A stretch of DNA of 64,000 bases. It comes from Metridium senile (taxonomy: Eukaryota > Cnidaria > Anthozoa > Actiniaria > Metridiidae). The notes under the pieces were generated by a model, which saw nothing but the letters and a program-made list of their open reading frames with translations, was not told the DNA's origin and did not search any database. The stretch spans positions 2,402,001 to 2,466,000 of the forward strand of contig OX459103.1 in assembly GCA_949775045.1 (NCBI GenBank). The letters run 5' to 3'. Shown here one piece after another: positions 42,146 through 51,800 of this stretch (position 1 is the first letter of the stretch; the number at the start of each line of letters is the position of its first letter). Position numbers and translations under genes: made by a program.

Positions 42146-44251
42146 CCAGCATTTTCATTACCACCATTACTGTATAATCACCATCATCATCATCATCATC
42201 ACTTATACTATCATCATCATCATCATCATGATTACCATCAATACTTTCGTCAGCATCGTATCATCATCATTATTACCGTACCACAATAGCTGTTATCATC
42301 ATCATCATCATCATTACCACCAATACTTTCATCAGCATCATCATTGCCACCATTACTGTAATCATCATCATCATCACTTATACTATTATCAGCGTCATCA
42401 GCATCGTTACTATCATTGCCATCACCAGCATCATCCTTAACACCATTACTGTTATTCACACATTTTACATGATATTTACATAATTAGTAGTATAAAATTA
42501 AGTTAAATATGCTAAAGTATAAAGATAGTTTTAGTGAGGTAGTGCCTAAAGACTAAATAAACTGTTAAGTTATCGAGTTAGACTTTAGTGTGAGTAATGA
42601 GTAATGAGGTTTAACTTTATGTTTGGGTGAATAATGAAAGGGAAGGAAGCAGATAACTATCAAAATATTTTACAAATATAAGATATGTTAAAATTTGATT
42701 ATGTAAATTACATCTTAATTACATCATTCAGTTACTTCTTAATTACATCATTACTATCACCAGCATCATCATTAACACCATTACTGTATAATCATTATCA
42801 TCATCATCATTTAAACTATCAACAGCGTCATCATCATCATCATTGCCACCATTACTAATCATCATCATCATCATCATCACCATAACCAGCATCATCATCA
42901 TCATCATCATTGCCACCATTACTGTAATCATCATCATCATCATTACCATCACCAGCATCATCATTATCATCATCATCATCATCACTTAAACTATCATCAG
43001 CGTCATCAGCATCATCATTGCCACCATTACTGTAATCATCATCATCATTACTATCATTGCCAACACCAGCATTATCATTACCACCAGTTACTGTGTAATC
43101 ATCATCATCATCATCATCACTTATACTATCTTCAGCATCGTGATTATGATCGACTTCATTCTTTATAAGACTATAGTTTTAATAACAATAATAACAATAA
43201 TCATTGTAATCATTTTTATTGATCACCACCACCACCACAACATCACCACATACCATCATTATCACTTATATATTTATCACCACCATCATCAATATGTTTG
43301 AAATATAGTTCGTTTTTAAAACTGATCAAACCATTTTCATTTTACAAAGGAAATGCGTGTGAGCTACAAAACCAATGCCCCCACGATACTGAATGTAACC
43401 CAAGCAATATCATAGGGACATATACGTGCAAGTGTCCCGAGGGTTACATGTCATCTGCGAGTGGATTGACGATAATACCCGGTACTGACCAACACTGCAG
43501 AAGTAAGTCGGATCCGCGTTAAAAACCCAGGCATGGTCACTTACCAGAATGTACAAGTTGTTGAACAATTGCACAGTGTAACAGTGTTGTTGTAGTTGTT
43601 TTTGTTTTTGTTGTTGTGGCAGACAATGCATTCTACAAAATAAAGTTTACTTTCTACTTTTTACAACGGAACTCAGCAACTTGCAACGACACATTTTTCA
43701 AGCATATATGGCGGAGACAAAGTGAATCTTCAAGACTTATTATTGACCTTTACTACATTGGAATAACTTCCCATTTTAAATTCTCTTAAAATAAGTATGC
43801 TAAAACAAATCTACAATTTAAAATGATCTTAAGTGCACTATTATTATATACAGCTATTTCGAAAAACGTAGAATACTGAATACTGCATACTGAATAGTGC
43901 ATTGCAAGACTGAAATGCATTTTGGGTCATGTAATATTGTTTAAAGTAAAATAAATGATAAGTGGTTATTTTATTCTTAGTGCATTCCATTCAAAACAAT
44001 ATACGAGCTAGTTATGGGGGGTAATTATCGCTGTATATGTATTATTTACTATGAATCAATGAGACCCACAATGCCCTTTGGTCTTGGAATGCACTATTCA
44101 GTATTCAACGTTTTTTGAAATAGCTGTAAATGTTTTTCATGTGTTCATTTATTTATATTTCACAGGTATTAACCCCACAGGAAAGGCACTAGATGTTCGT
44201 ATAGAGAAGATGCCAACACGATCAGCAAAACAAACTTTACAAAGCAATTGA
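32075..44251 (+). CDS. Secreted protein: two unnamed domains alternating with two F5/8C domains, plus EGF (13 exons)
   Basis: Exons 32075-32153, 32644-32979, 33909-34054, 34578-34769, 35117-35246, 36051-36107, 36506-36814, 37108-37291, 37632-37794, 41059-41191, 41762-41809, 43350-43502, 44166-44251 sum to 2016 nt, 671 residues plus TGA. Order by residue: signal peptide 1-26; unnamed domain A1 27-138; F5/8C-1 139-294; linker 295-313; unnamed domain A2 314-416; F5/8C-2 417-576; linker 577-592; cbEGF-type 593-643; tail 644-671. Discoidin-fold F5/8C domains bind lipids, glycans or collagen-like ligands, so a matrix or cell-surface role is inferred. Start at 32075 is chosen because it gives a clean signal peptide; in-frame ATGs at 31919 and 32000 do not. 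AATAAA is at 44354-44359. No transmembrane segment is seen. I do not recognise an orthologue. Confidence 0.85.
32186..32370. mobile_element. Perfect-type hairpin MITE, 185 bp
   Basis: ACTTGCAAGAACGTTGTCAT pairs with ATGACAACGTTCTTGCAAGT, and AAATTAAAAGTACAAAAG with CTTTTGTACTTTTAATTT. In intron 1 of gene 2. Confidence 0.9.
32372..32516. mobile_element. Hairpin MITE, 145 bp
   Basis: GCTATGTATGTTTCCATCCA and TGGGTGGAAACATACATAGC pair, with GGGAATAAGA / CTTATTCCC inside. It lies immediately next to the previous hairpin. Confidence 0.85.
32644..32979 (+). CDS. Gene 2 exon 2: unnamed domain A, copy 1
   Basis: 336 nt, phase 1/1. The acceptor is TACGTTCAG at 32643; the nearer AG at 32633 would read into TAA. 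It contains DWQKADLV, then VTIGMEVLARFGID...PVYTAGTI and ends IAPS directly before the F5/8C cysteine. Lysine-rich and without cysteine, so not Ig, EGF or LamG. It resembles exon 7 (36506-36814). Confidence 0.8.
33026..33837. repeat. (CGTCT)n pentanucleotide array, 162 copies
   Basis: 810 bp without a single interruption, in gene 2 intron 2. Both strands are free of stops, which creates false reading frames of a repeating RRDET type on the minus strand. Confidence 0.98.
33909..34054 (+). CDS. Gene 2 exon 3: F5/8C domain 1, N-terminal part
   Basis: Phase 1/0. SCQVKAMPLGVG...IPDNRLTASSQY...KKGRLGLGE has the leading Cys, the LGV turn and the TASS motif of discoidin domains. Confidence 0.9.
34155..34295. 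mobile_element. Degenerate pogo-like MITE
   Basis: Shares ACAGTGGTACCTCTAT, CCTCTATTAAGGGG, TTTTGGAAAGTCCCGAG and GACCGCTTAATAG with the intact element at 9000-9090, with extra inserted sequence. Confidence 0.7.
34432..34530. mobile_element. Degenerate relative of the 2499-2662 MITE
   Basis: ACTGCAAATAGTCCCTACTT at the left and AAAGTAGGTAGACTGCT at the right resemble the ends of that element. Confidence 0.5.
34578..34769 (+). CDS. Gene 2 exon 4: F5/8C domain 1, middle
   Basis: 64 codons, phase 0/0. GSWLQVDLGLLYYICSVAVQG, WVKLYTISLSDDGKTF, the core F5/8C strands. Confidence 0.92.
34864..35050. repeat. Purine-rich GGGAGAGAGGA minisatellite
   Basis: About 185 bp of almost pure A/G, 65 nt before an F5/8C exon. 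Confidence 0.9.
35117..35246 (+). CDS. Gene 2 exon 5: F5/8C domain 1, C-terminal part
   Basis: Phase 0/1. RFLRFYPRDYHSYPCMGVEVYGFG, the closing Cys and VE(V)YG motif of F5/8C. Confidence 0.92.
35664..35823. mobile_element. Hairpin MITE, 160 bp
   Basis: ACCGAACAGAAACATGGCG pairs with CGCCATATTTCGATTCGGT, and AACTATTGTTCTTGACT with AGTCAAGAACAATAGTT. Confidence 0.85.
36051..36107 (+). CDS. Gene 2 exon 6: linker
   Basis: 57 nt, phase 1/1. VTMKTIGQQINVEEIRAI. It matches in position and character the linker after F5/8C-2 (41762-41809), so the A-F5/8C-linker block appears duplicated. Confidence 0.75.
36140..36425. repeat. Degenerate copy of the AAAAGGTAC element
   Basis: Contains GACCCTAAAAGGTACC-type motifs three to four times, the complement of ACCTTTTAGGGTC in the intact element at 52975-53231. 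Confidence 0.6.
36506..36814 (+). CDS. Gene 2 exon 7: unnamed domain A, copy 2
   Basis: 309 nt, phase 1/1. DWRLAKY, VSVKVIPG, NIYVGRAVYVPFAKDKN...IYSVGRVG, ending LVMPS. Shared with copy 1: D-W-x3-A, a V-x-V strand, VG-x2-V-x3-F-x2-D-x-N, Y-x2-G-x-(V/I), and the PS end before F5/8C. Confidence 0.85.
37108..37291 (+). CDS. Gene 2 exon 8: F5/8C domain 2, N-terminal part
   Basis: Phase 1/2. The acceptor CTTCTAG at 37106-37107 keeps the leading Cys (ICSTAQKSFPVGVG); the later AG at 37113-37114 would break the frame. Then IPDKQMTATSN and YGRLGNSKVWC. Confidence 0.85.
37316..37616. repeat. (ATC)n microsatellite
   Basis: Trinucleotide repeat between exons 8 and 9 of gene 2. The reading frames across it are artefacts of the repeat. 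Confidence 0.95.
37632..37794 (+). CDS. Gene 2 exon 9: F5/8C domain 2, middle
   Basis: Phase 2/0. RFQIDLGNPYFVCSVAIQGQ, SWVTSFKMAVSNDGRKW. The acceptor directly follows a long ATC microsatellite. Confidence 0.92.
38038..38146. mobile_element. Hairpin MITE (AATAAACGAGCA family)
   Basis: TTTAATAAACGAGCAACAGT, GTTTTATCAGGTTTAAAATC and the complementary GATTTTAAATCTGATAAAAC form arms around CCCGAGGGCGAAGCCC. Related copies are at 39841-39926 and, partially, 3028-3075. Confidence 0.8.
38250..38440 (+). repeat. tRNA-derived SINE-like repeat, copy 2
   Basis: Box A-like TGGCATAATGG (38323-38333) and box B GGTTCGAATCC (38368-38378). The flanks CTTGAATGCTAATGAACTTG and GATGACATT before, and CATTGGCACTCA plus TCGCCAAAAATC after, match the minus strand of 30340-30520. 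Family membership is clear; function is unknown. Confidence 0.65.
38472..38541. repeat. Hairpin
   Basis: ACATGAAGCATTATATAATG pairs with CATTATATAATGCTTCATGT around a short loop. Confidence 0.85.
38548..38740. repeat. Dispersed repeat with terminal hairpin, copy 1
   Basis: CATTGTTCTTCTATTCTACA, TTTCAAACGTAG, GTATACAATGCTTTCCTCGT and AATTATTAATGAGTTTTTTA recur inverted at 54060-54200. The right end forms a hairpin (GAATTATTAATGAG / CTCATTAATAATTC). Confidence 0.8.
38914..39610. mobile_element. Long foldback element, 697 bp
   Basis: Arms of about 300 bp, 38914-39212 and 39316-39610, nearly identical when inverted. The loop holds GGTCACGTGACC (also in each arm). Both arms encode the same short frame (MPFNKQKLQKLIKTKHLVKL at the start), differing at only two residues over about 50. 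Confidence 0.9.
39841..39926. mobile_element. Hairpin MITE (AATAAACGAGCA family), copy 2
   Basis: CGTGTTTTATCAAGGATCAA pairs with its complement around a loop rich in CTCGCTGCGCTCGGG. Ends GCAGCACG / CTGCTGCTCG. Confidence 0.8.
39958..40140. repeat. (ATC)n-rich microsatellite
   Basis: Irregular ATC/ATT repeat in the long intron between exons 9 and 10 of gene 2. Confidence 0.85.
40500..40866. repeat. 39-48 bp minisatellite with expanding ATC core
   Basis: Nine copies of TGCATGTAGCATGAGGTCAA followed by ATCCACC and (ATC)4-7. Unit length varies by multiples of three, so long frames stay open on both strands, but the block lies inside a well-supported intron. Confidence 0.9.
41059..41191 (+). 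CDS. Gene 2 exon 10: F5/8C domain 2, C-terminal part
   Basis: Phase 0/1. VFQRSGVNAAEFPV...FYKSPCMGVELYGVG. Preceded by a 3.3-kb intron full of foldbacks and minisatellites. Confidence 0.9.
41440..41615. mobile_element. Hairpin MITE
   Basis: TCTGAGACCGATAGGAATTG at the left is inverted at the right (CAATTCCTATCGGTCTCAGA). The following GAAATAGGTGTATA resembles the TACACCTATTT family end. Confidence 0.8.
41762..41809 (+). CDS. Gene 2 exon 11: linker
   Basis: 48 nt, phase 1/1. PIKGSMMFDIQDIRIQ, the counterpart of exon 6. Confidence 0.75.
41842..42440. repeat. ATC/ACC-rich microsatellite
   Basis: Long irregular array with CATTACCACCAATACTTTCATC recurring several times (units of about 60-80 bp). 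Confidence 0.9.
42740..43140. repeat. ATC-rich microsatellite, second block
   Basis: Same type as the preceding block, with the phrase ATTGCCACCATTACTGTAAT repeated. Confidence 0.9.
43350..43502 (+). CDS. Gene 2 exon 12: calcium-binding-type EGF
   Basis: Phase 1/1. Six cysteines: NACELQNQCPHDTEC...GTYTCKCPEGYMSS...QHCR, the layout of an EGF_CA/cEGF module with an extended last loop. Confidence 0.9.
44166..44251 (+). CDS. Gene 2 exon 13: C-terminal tail and stop
   Basis: Phase 1. SINPTGKALDVRIEKMPTRS...TLQSN then TGA 44249-44251. Basic, no membrane anchor. AATAAA follows 103 nt later. Confidence 0.85.
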
Positions 44252-44353
44252 TCAAGAATCATTTAGCTGATTTACGGAACATAATTCTTACTCTTGTAGC
44301 GAGTTTTATATGGACGACTTTACAGACTTCAAACTTTTGATTATACTGAGGCA

Positions 44354-44359
44354 AATAAA
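44354..44359 (+). terminator. Polyadenylation signal AATAAA of gene 2
   Basis: Canonical hexamer 103 nt after the gene 2 stop codon. Confidence 0.6.
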
Positions 44360-44828
44360 TTATTGAGGATGTGATTTATTTGTCAGTTTATTCATTTAGT
44401 TTTTTCATTCATTCATTCGTTTATTCATCGGTTGGTTTACAAATTCATTGATATTCTTATTTTATTTTCCATTCATTTACTTTCATTCATTTCTTATTCG
44501 ATTTTAATTTGGTTTCTTTTGTAATTTTATTTCATACCTAAATGTTGATCAATTCTTAACTGTCGGGCTTCCTGTGTTTTTCCTTTGACAAATTCTTCGC
44601 GTTATGTGATTGGCTGAAATTTGACATGTAAGCCATTTGAATGCCATGCAAGTTTGCAAAGAAGTTTGCAAAGAAGAAAACCTGGCCATTTTGCGTTTGA
44701 TATCGTAGTTTTAAGAATAATCTTCCAAAGTAAGAATGTATTACGAAGACCTTTGTCCCAAGTAGATTGGTGATGACTTTAAAGCCCAAAATCTTCAATT
44801 TGGACTTTAAAACATTACAAATTATGCC

Positions 44829-44898
44829 ATGGCAAGTACAAGAAGGCCGATGAAGAGCAGCAAAGATGTCCATGCGTTCAATCATAATTATGTAGAAG
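44829..44898 (+). CDS. Possible alternative first exon of gene 3 (A)
   Basis: ATG opens a 23-codon frame beginning MASTRRPMKSSKDVH and ending ..NYVE, with a GTGAAC donor in phase 1, the phase needed for gene 3. Charged, so not a signal peptide. Only the phase and splice signals support it. Confidence 0.25.
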
Positions 44899-45065
44899 GT
44901 GAACTATGATTCAAAGACGGTAAGAGTTGATATTTGTTTATCAAGAAAATAGGTTTATCTTAATAAACATGGAAATTTTATCCAAACTTTTATCTATTTT
45001 ATTTTACAATAAGTTAATTAATGAATTAAAATAAATATGCTCAACTTTTTCTTATCCTTTCAAAG

Positions 45066-45107
45066 CGATGATGGCGGCTTTGATAGCTGGATTATTCCAC
45101 AACGAAG
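45066..45107 (+). CDS. Possible alternative exon of gene 3 (B)
   Basis: 42 nt between TTTCAAAG and GTATGT, phase 1/1. It encodes AMMAALIAGLFHNE and would join in frame both to 44829-44898 and to 45994. It could be a weak hydrophobic anchor. Speculative. Confidence 0.25.
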
Positions 45108-45747
45108 GTATGTATTATAAATATCTGTATATTATATAACACACAAAAAATAAGCAAATTTAATGCCGAATACTGCGAAAAGAAGCATGAAATGCAGTTT
45201 CTAAAGTTGCTTCAGGCAAACTTTATCTTTGGCTGTTGTATACATTTTATTATCTATTATCCATGAAATGAAGACAATTAAAGTTGTAATGAGGTATTGT
45301 TTCCTATTATATTCGATGTTTCTGGTTGAGTGACTAAAAATGGCTAAATAAAAACTATTAGTTGATAATATAAACTTAACTTAATAGTTCTTATTTAATG
45401 GTTTGAGTGTTTTCGCTCTATCAGTGTATTTCGAAAACAAATTCTAATGAAAAATAATTGTGTTTCTATATATATTTTTTTGTCATTTATATATTCAAGA
45501 CTAAATATGTTCTAAATCTTCCTGATTTTGTGTGCTCATTGAAATTAAAATACATAAGCCTTATAATTATCTAACGCTTTTTGCTCGCGCAAATGATGAT
45601 GAAAATTCAATTTTCAATTTGAATTTTTTTCGCTCGTTGCCTTTTCATTTTAAAATAACTCCCAAACTGAGTATTATTACTATTATTATTATGCATCTTT
45701 GGTAATGACGCTTTGACTGTAAGGTTTACTGGATTTAACTGAGAAGA

Positions 45748-45838
45748 ATGGAAACCATATCACAGCTTTTGAAGTTTTTTATTTTCTTTTTGCTTGGATT
45801 GCAGTCGTTGGCAGATCGCAAGTTGGAAAATATTTTTG
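45748..45838 (+). CDS. Gene 3 exon 1: signal peptide
   Basis: [19 protein letters not shown] is a strong hydrophobic signal, likely cleaved after SLA. Donor GTAAGA, phase 1. Confidence 0.75.
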
Positions 45839-48800
45839 GTAAGACTAAGATGGGATAATATTTCATTTATATGATAATAATCTGTATTGGTATTGAAAAT
45901 ATATACATTTTGGTTCTTGTTTTAGAAATATGATTATCACCGTTTATAACTTATGTTAAAACTTTACAAGTAAATTTATTACAATTGTTTTAGCCGTATG
46001 CTCTCGCCCTCTTGGCATGGAAAACTATGGCATTGACAACTCCCAAATTTCTGCCTCATCTGAAACTTCCATCGAAAGTTCGAAATATGGTCCACAATCA
46101 GCTCGTTTGAATAACATGTATGTCTGGCGTGCAAACGAGAATCGTACTGAGGGAGAGTATATTCAAATAGACTTGGGGCAGCTTAAAACCTTGACAGCAG
46201 TAGCAGTGCAAGGAGATGAGAACGGATTGTCATGGGTTACATCGTTTACAATCAAGAACAGTAACGATAATCAAACATGGGAAGAATTTCAGGTAATTAT
46301 CCAAGTCCATTGTATGTATGTTTAAAATGATGATGATAATGATGTTGAGGATATATATGGGTGATGATGATGATGATGATAGTATTATGATGATAATAAT
46401 TATGATGATTATGATAAAGATGGTGATGCCGATCGATAATTATGATTGATATCATGATAATCCCGGTAAAAAAAAAATAATAATAATATTGCTATTACTA
46501 TTTAAGTAGAAAGTGCCATGATAATGATATATAAACAACAATATTGCTTGTAATAATCAAACGAAACAATTTTCTTTTGTAAGTCATTCAAAGGTAATAT
46601 CGACGCAGACAGTGTAGTGAAGCATATCCTTAATCGTCCTCTTCATACAAGATATATACAAATTATTGTTGATTCATGGCATAATAAAGTCGCAATGAGA
46701 GTTGAGCTTTATGGCTGTTTCCGTAAGTATAAAATATATATGATAATCTAGCTTCATTGTAGTATGGAAAAAGTGTTTCACATAAAGTGGGCCGGATTAA
46801 TAAAAGTTGTTATCGGCTTGGATTAAGTGCCGATATATTAATTAATCAAATGAATCCATCCATCCATCCATCCATCCATCCATCCATCCATCCATCCATC
46901 CATCCATCCATCCATCCATCCATCCATCCATCCATCCATCCATCCATCCATCCATCCATCCATGCTCTTTATCTTAACATGTTGCTCTGAGAAATGATTT
47001 TTAAAATATTTTCTTTTCTTTTTTTACTTCACAGCAACATGCGACAATCAGCCAATTGGACTCCAAAATAATCGTATTTCCAACTCACAAGTCACTGCCT
47101 CATCAACACTGAAAGCCACAACCAAACCACACAATGCAAGACTTGGATTCACAAAAGACGATTCCTGGTGCGCCGCTATGGATGATAACAACATGTATCT
47201 ACAAATTGACTTGGGTGTGGCCCATGTGTTGTGTGCCGTGGCTACACAGGGAAATGGCATAGCTGATCAAATGGTAACTTCGTACACAATACAAACATCA
47301 TTGGATGGCTACAATTGGACTGATTATAAAGAGAAGGACACGATCAAGGTAAGTTTAGCTTTTCAGACTAAACACTAGCGTGCACGCCAGTTTCGACAGT
47401 CATATCCTGCCTGATTTCGCCAGATCGTCGCCTAAAAAGCTTAATGTGTGTCACACGATTAAGAAAATGAAAATGATGATCAATAAAAGTTTATGTATGT
47501 GTAATGATTTAACAGCGCCAGTACGATCACTATTCGCATACTTCTATGCAAGGACTTTATGCTGCGAAACGAGTTATTACACGCCTTATAATTATTCGGT
47601 AAAATCAGACAACTTCACATCAAATGTGTCTGTTTAAAGTACAAACTCCCGTGCATAGAAATATGCGAATACATTAAATGTGGTCATACTTTTGCGCGTC
47701 GCGCTGTAAAATGCACGCCGTATATCCCTGAATCAAAACTGACAATGTATTAGAACGTCTTCGTACAACCCACTTTTAATATGTAAACGAGAATATGTGT
47801 AAAATAACATGCTAATGAGGTGTGCGTGTAGCAAAATGCTTTAGTGAGTTGCGCTCTCGGCTTCAAATAACCCATATAAAACATGAGCGCCAACGAAAAC
47901 AATTTATAGATTTCCCCGAAACAACTTGATGATTTTCATAGTGGCTTGTGGCTTGAGAAAAAAAAGAGGAGCAAATAGCTACGTACAATCACACCTCAAT
48001 AGCATGTTATTTCAGACAGAAATTAAATCCAGGTGATTTCGCGCGTGCACTTCCGGCGTAGTATAAGCCGATCAGAGTCATTTTTGTCGCATCACCAACA
48101 GTTCCAATGTGGCGTCGCTCGAGAGAAAAGTTTCCCGTGTTAACCCTCTATAAATACGTCCTTAACATAATTTTACATTAAAACAAATCTATGTTTCTAA
48201 AGTTACTGCGCTATCAGCAATAAAAAAGAATAAAAACAAAACGCCAATGGCTAAAAAAAAGAACAGAAATCGTTGCTGACCCTATGCGCCATTTTAGAAC
48301 TGTTCGTTTTGACAAACAATCCTTTGCGCGCTTCGAAGCGAGATCACCTGGATACTTCTGATTGGCTTATACTGACCGGAAGTGCGCGCGCAAAATCACC
48401 TGGTAGTGGTTACACCTATTTTAAAAAACGTTGTCAGAAGGAGATCTGAATCTGCAATCTGAGACCAAAATGAATTCTGGGGTACGGCAGTTTTTTCTCA
48501 TTAAAAATTCGTTTGCGTGCACTTTCTGGCTTCGGATATGGCGATGGTAAATATAAATCTGAAGGTGCTAAGTGCAAAAAACAGGGCCAATTCATTTCGG
48601 TCTCATATTGCAGATTCAGATCTCCTTGTGATTTTTGAAGCGTTTTTTGAAGGTGTATAATTACAATCAGTTTTGTCTCTTGACAGGTGTTTCCTGGGAA
48701 TTATGAGAGGACAAGTATTGCTAAAGACTATTTAAACCTTGGTGCTGTTTGTCGTTTTGTTCGATTTTTACCACAAACATATATGGGTGCGCCTTGCGTA

Positions 48801-51800
48801 CGTGTGGAGCTGTATGGAGTAGAAAGAACATGTAAGTATTTAAAACTGTCTGTTTATCTTCTCTCTATACATAATAATTAATTGAGGAAATTACATGGGC
48901 GCGCGGAGATACGAATTTTATTTGGAGTGTTGAAATAATATTTCATGAGTGTGCGCAGCGAACGAGTGAGAGATTTTCAACACTCCAAGCAACCGTGTAA
49001 TGTTCTGTTTATAATATAACTAGACGCATAACTGCGTGAACTCGGGCTTCATTACGATTATGTAACCATTTTCTTGGATTAGCTTGAGATGATTTGAAGC
49101 GAAAAAAAAGTTATTTTTTTGGTCGTCCTCCTTTTCTGTTTGGTCCGTTCCTTCAGTCCATGATCCGCTTGCCTGTATTGCTTTTACCTGGATATCGATG
49201 TTCGGTTCGTGCAGTGATACATGCGAGCTCAAAGACTGTCTAGAAACAGTGTTATTATAAAAGTTGCTCTAGCAAAATAAACGCAAGAAAAAGCAAGATA
49301 GATACTAGTCACTAAAGCAATTGGTGTTATATTTGAGGCGATTTAATTTAGGCTGTTGGATGTAGTTTTCAGAGAGGCTGATTTCAGCTGTTTTATATTT
49401 GTTGTTGTCGAGCTTGACCTTGATGTTTAAAATCGGTCACGTTATCTGACATATTGTAAACAAAGAAATATTACTTTCATCGTTCAACTGCTAGATAATA
49501 GGTTGAAGCGATTAAGTTTAAACTTAAAAGTTTTGCGTATAAGTTTGTTGTTCTTTGCCGAGAAGCTAAGCGCTCGGCAATCGCCAATCAATCGCGGATC
49601 TGAAGCTTGTACGAGCTAATAGTATAGTCAATAAAATTAAACTATTGACAGATAAACTCGTTATTTTAATCAAAAATATAAAAGAAATAATTACAAGAAG
49701 CAAAATATTTACCCTAAACATCACTACTGTTGTTGTCTTCACTTCTAGTGCGCTGTATCGTACTCTCTAAGAATGCTTACAATACAGTTAAATATCCAGT
49801 AGTAAAAGCTTCGTCCTTTGTAACTGGTTGTGAATCAATTCCATAGCATTATGAGTTTATAGCAGGGACGATTTCTCGATAAATTCCATCATAATAAGTT
49901 GGCTCGCTTATTTAGCCCGTAAATTGCATGATCTTTATTAAAATTCACAGTGACCCTTTCCGAAAACATTCGACATAAACTTAAGTGTAATTCTACTGCG
50001 AATCATGTGGAGTGAGCGCATAAAATATGAGAATATTCCACCTAGAAATCAATCCTTCGACGAATCAAATATCCATGTGCTCGTTTTGGCCAGTCTACGC
50101 ATGCGCTGTGACCATACGCATGCGCGGTGACGACTAGACGGCGTTTTGCGACCCAAGAAAAAAAAAAACAAACATTGAAGCCCATTTTAAGACTCGGGTT
50201 TCCTTTGGAAAGCCCGAGTAATTATCAATGAAAATATATTAAAAAAAATTGACACAAGAAGTTTCCGTAAAGCTGTGTAACCATAGGGATGATATTTTCA
50301 CATGTGAAAATAAAATGTTATTTTTTCAAGATATCAAATTTTTTGAACCAGAGAAATATAGGTATTTCATTGACAATTATATAAAAATACACTTTATTTC
50401 ACGAGGGAACTAGACCCTGTTGGCAGGGTGAACTGGGATACCTGGATGGCAGTGGATACTTGTGGACAGGGTCTTGTTAGGAGCTATTGCCATTGGACTA
50501 CTATATACTGAAAGCGTGGATCAAGTCCCGCCAAGGGTTTATGTTATTTTTCTCTCTTATACAGACAATGTAATTAATATTGTCCAACAAAAAAGACATT
50601 TAGACCAAAAGAAATGTCCTGTCAGACCTAATATACTCGCCCTAAATGCCCGATACCAGAAATTATTGTATAAGTAGAGTTTAATAATTTTTATTCTCTG
50701 TTCACTGTTACTCATTATAAAGTTTGAAACCAGAATTTATATGTTTAACCCTTTGACTACTGGGCTTTTTTGACATTTTCGAGCAATTTTCTGGACATAA
50801 ACGATCCGTAGGATTTCTTGACTCCATATTTGGCGTAACCATGGAAAGTGCTGCTGTTTTGTAATTTCTGGGGCTCAAGTTCTCAGGACACATGCCTTTT
50901 AGATCGTTTCAAAGCATCGTTGGATATTTTCACTGGCTCAAAGTTGGCTTAAATCGGAATTTCGTTAATTTTAGGGTCATTTTTTGCCTTTAGTCACTAC
51001 TGGAAGAGCATCATTAAGCTTCAAGGTAGCAAATAGCTCACTTTCTGGAAGAAAGCAGCGAGGAATCTCACTTTATCAGCAAAAAAACGAACGATGTTTG
51101 GTTCATTCGGTTTTGGCGGGCTTAGAACAAAGTCAGGTTTGGAGTTCGACTAAAGGCGAATTCTCGGACCTGCCGCGGCTATTTATCGAAGCTGTGATGA
51201 TAGAGGAACACAACAAGCGCGAAATTTTGGCAGAAAACCGAGGTGACCCTAGACTTATAATAAATTTATAAAGGGACTAAGGGGAACTCTATGCCGATCC
51301 AGAGGAGGTTGAGCAATCATCGCAGTGGATCATGGGTCAAAATCTAAATTTATTCAGTCGATGTACAACCGTCGTGATGAGAAGAGCTCCGATTAAACTT
51401 TCCAAGTCAAAATAAAACGATATTTTTGCGATGAGAGAGAGTAGTTGTGCTTCCAAATCTAAGAACTATCCTTATATTACATAGGTTTGATTTAATTCCT
51501 TCATTTAACAAGCTGTGAGCTTTTTAGGCCACTGAATTGATGTACTTTGTGACACAGCGATGACTGCTAAAATTCACCATTCTCAAGACCTCCTTGAATG
51601 GCCCCAAAAACCTAAGAAAACCACACATAAACCTTCCTAATCTTATAATCTCTTATTTTCTAAAAAGTTATTTATTACTAACTAAAGAAAAGATTTCAAA
51701 CGGGACAACTTTGAACGTTATCCATCAGTTGAACTTCGAACGAGCCGTTAAATAACACAGGAAGCCCAAAACCACAGATTTCTAGAAAGCGCCGTGACAT

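Noticed and set aside
41832..42985. His/Ile/Ser or Met/Asp frames
   Set aside because: ATC microsatellite in the intron before the EGF exon.
46594..46722. Alternative acceptor at 46592-46593 for gene 3 exon 3
   Set aside because: It leads to an in-frame TAG; the acceptor at 46582-46583 keeps the F5/8C motif.
50462..51271. Small frames of 71 and 95 codons as genes
   Set aside because: No recognisable domain, no splice support. The second lies in the piggyBac-type element.
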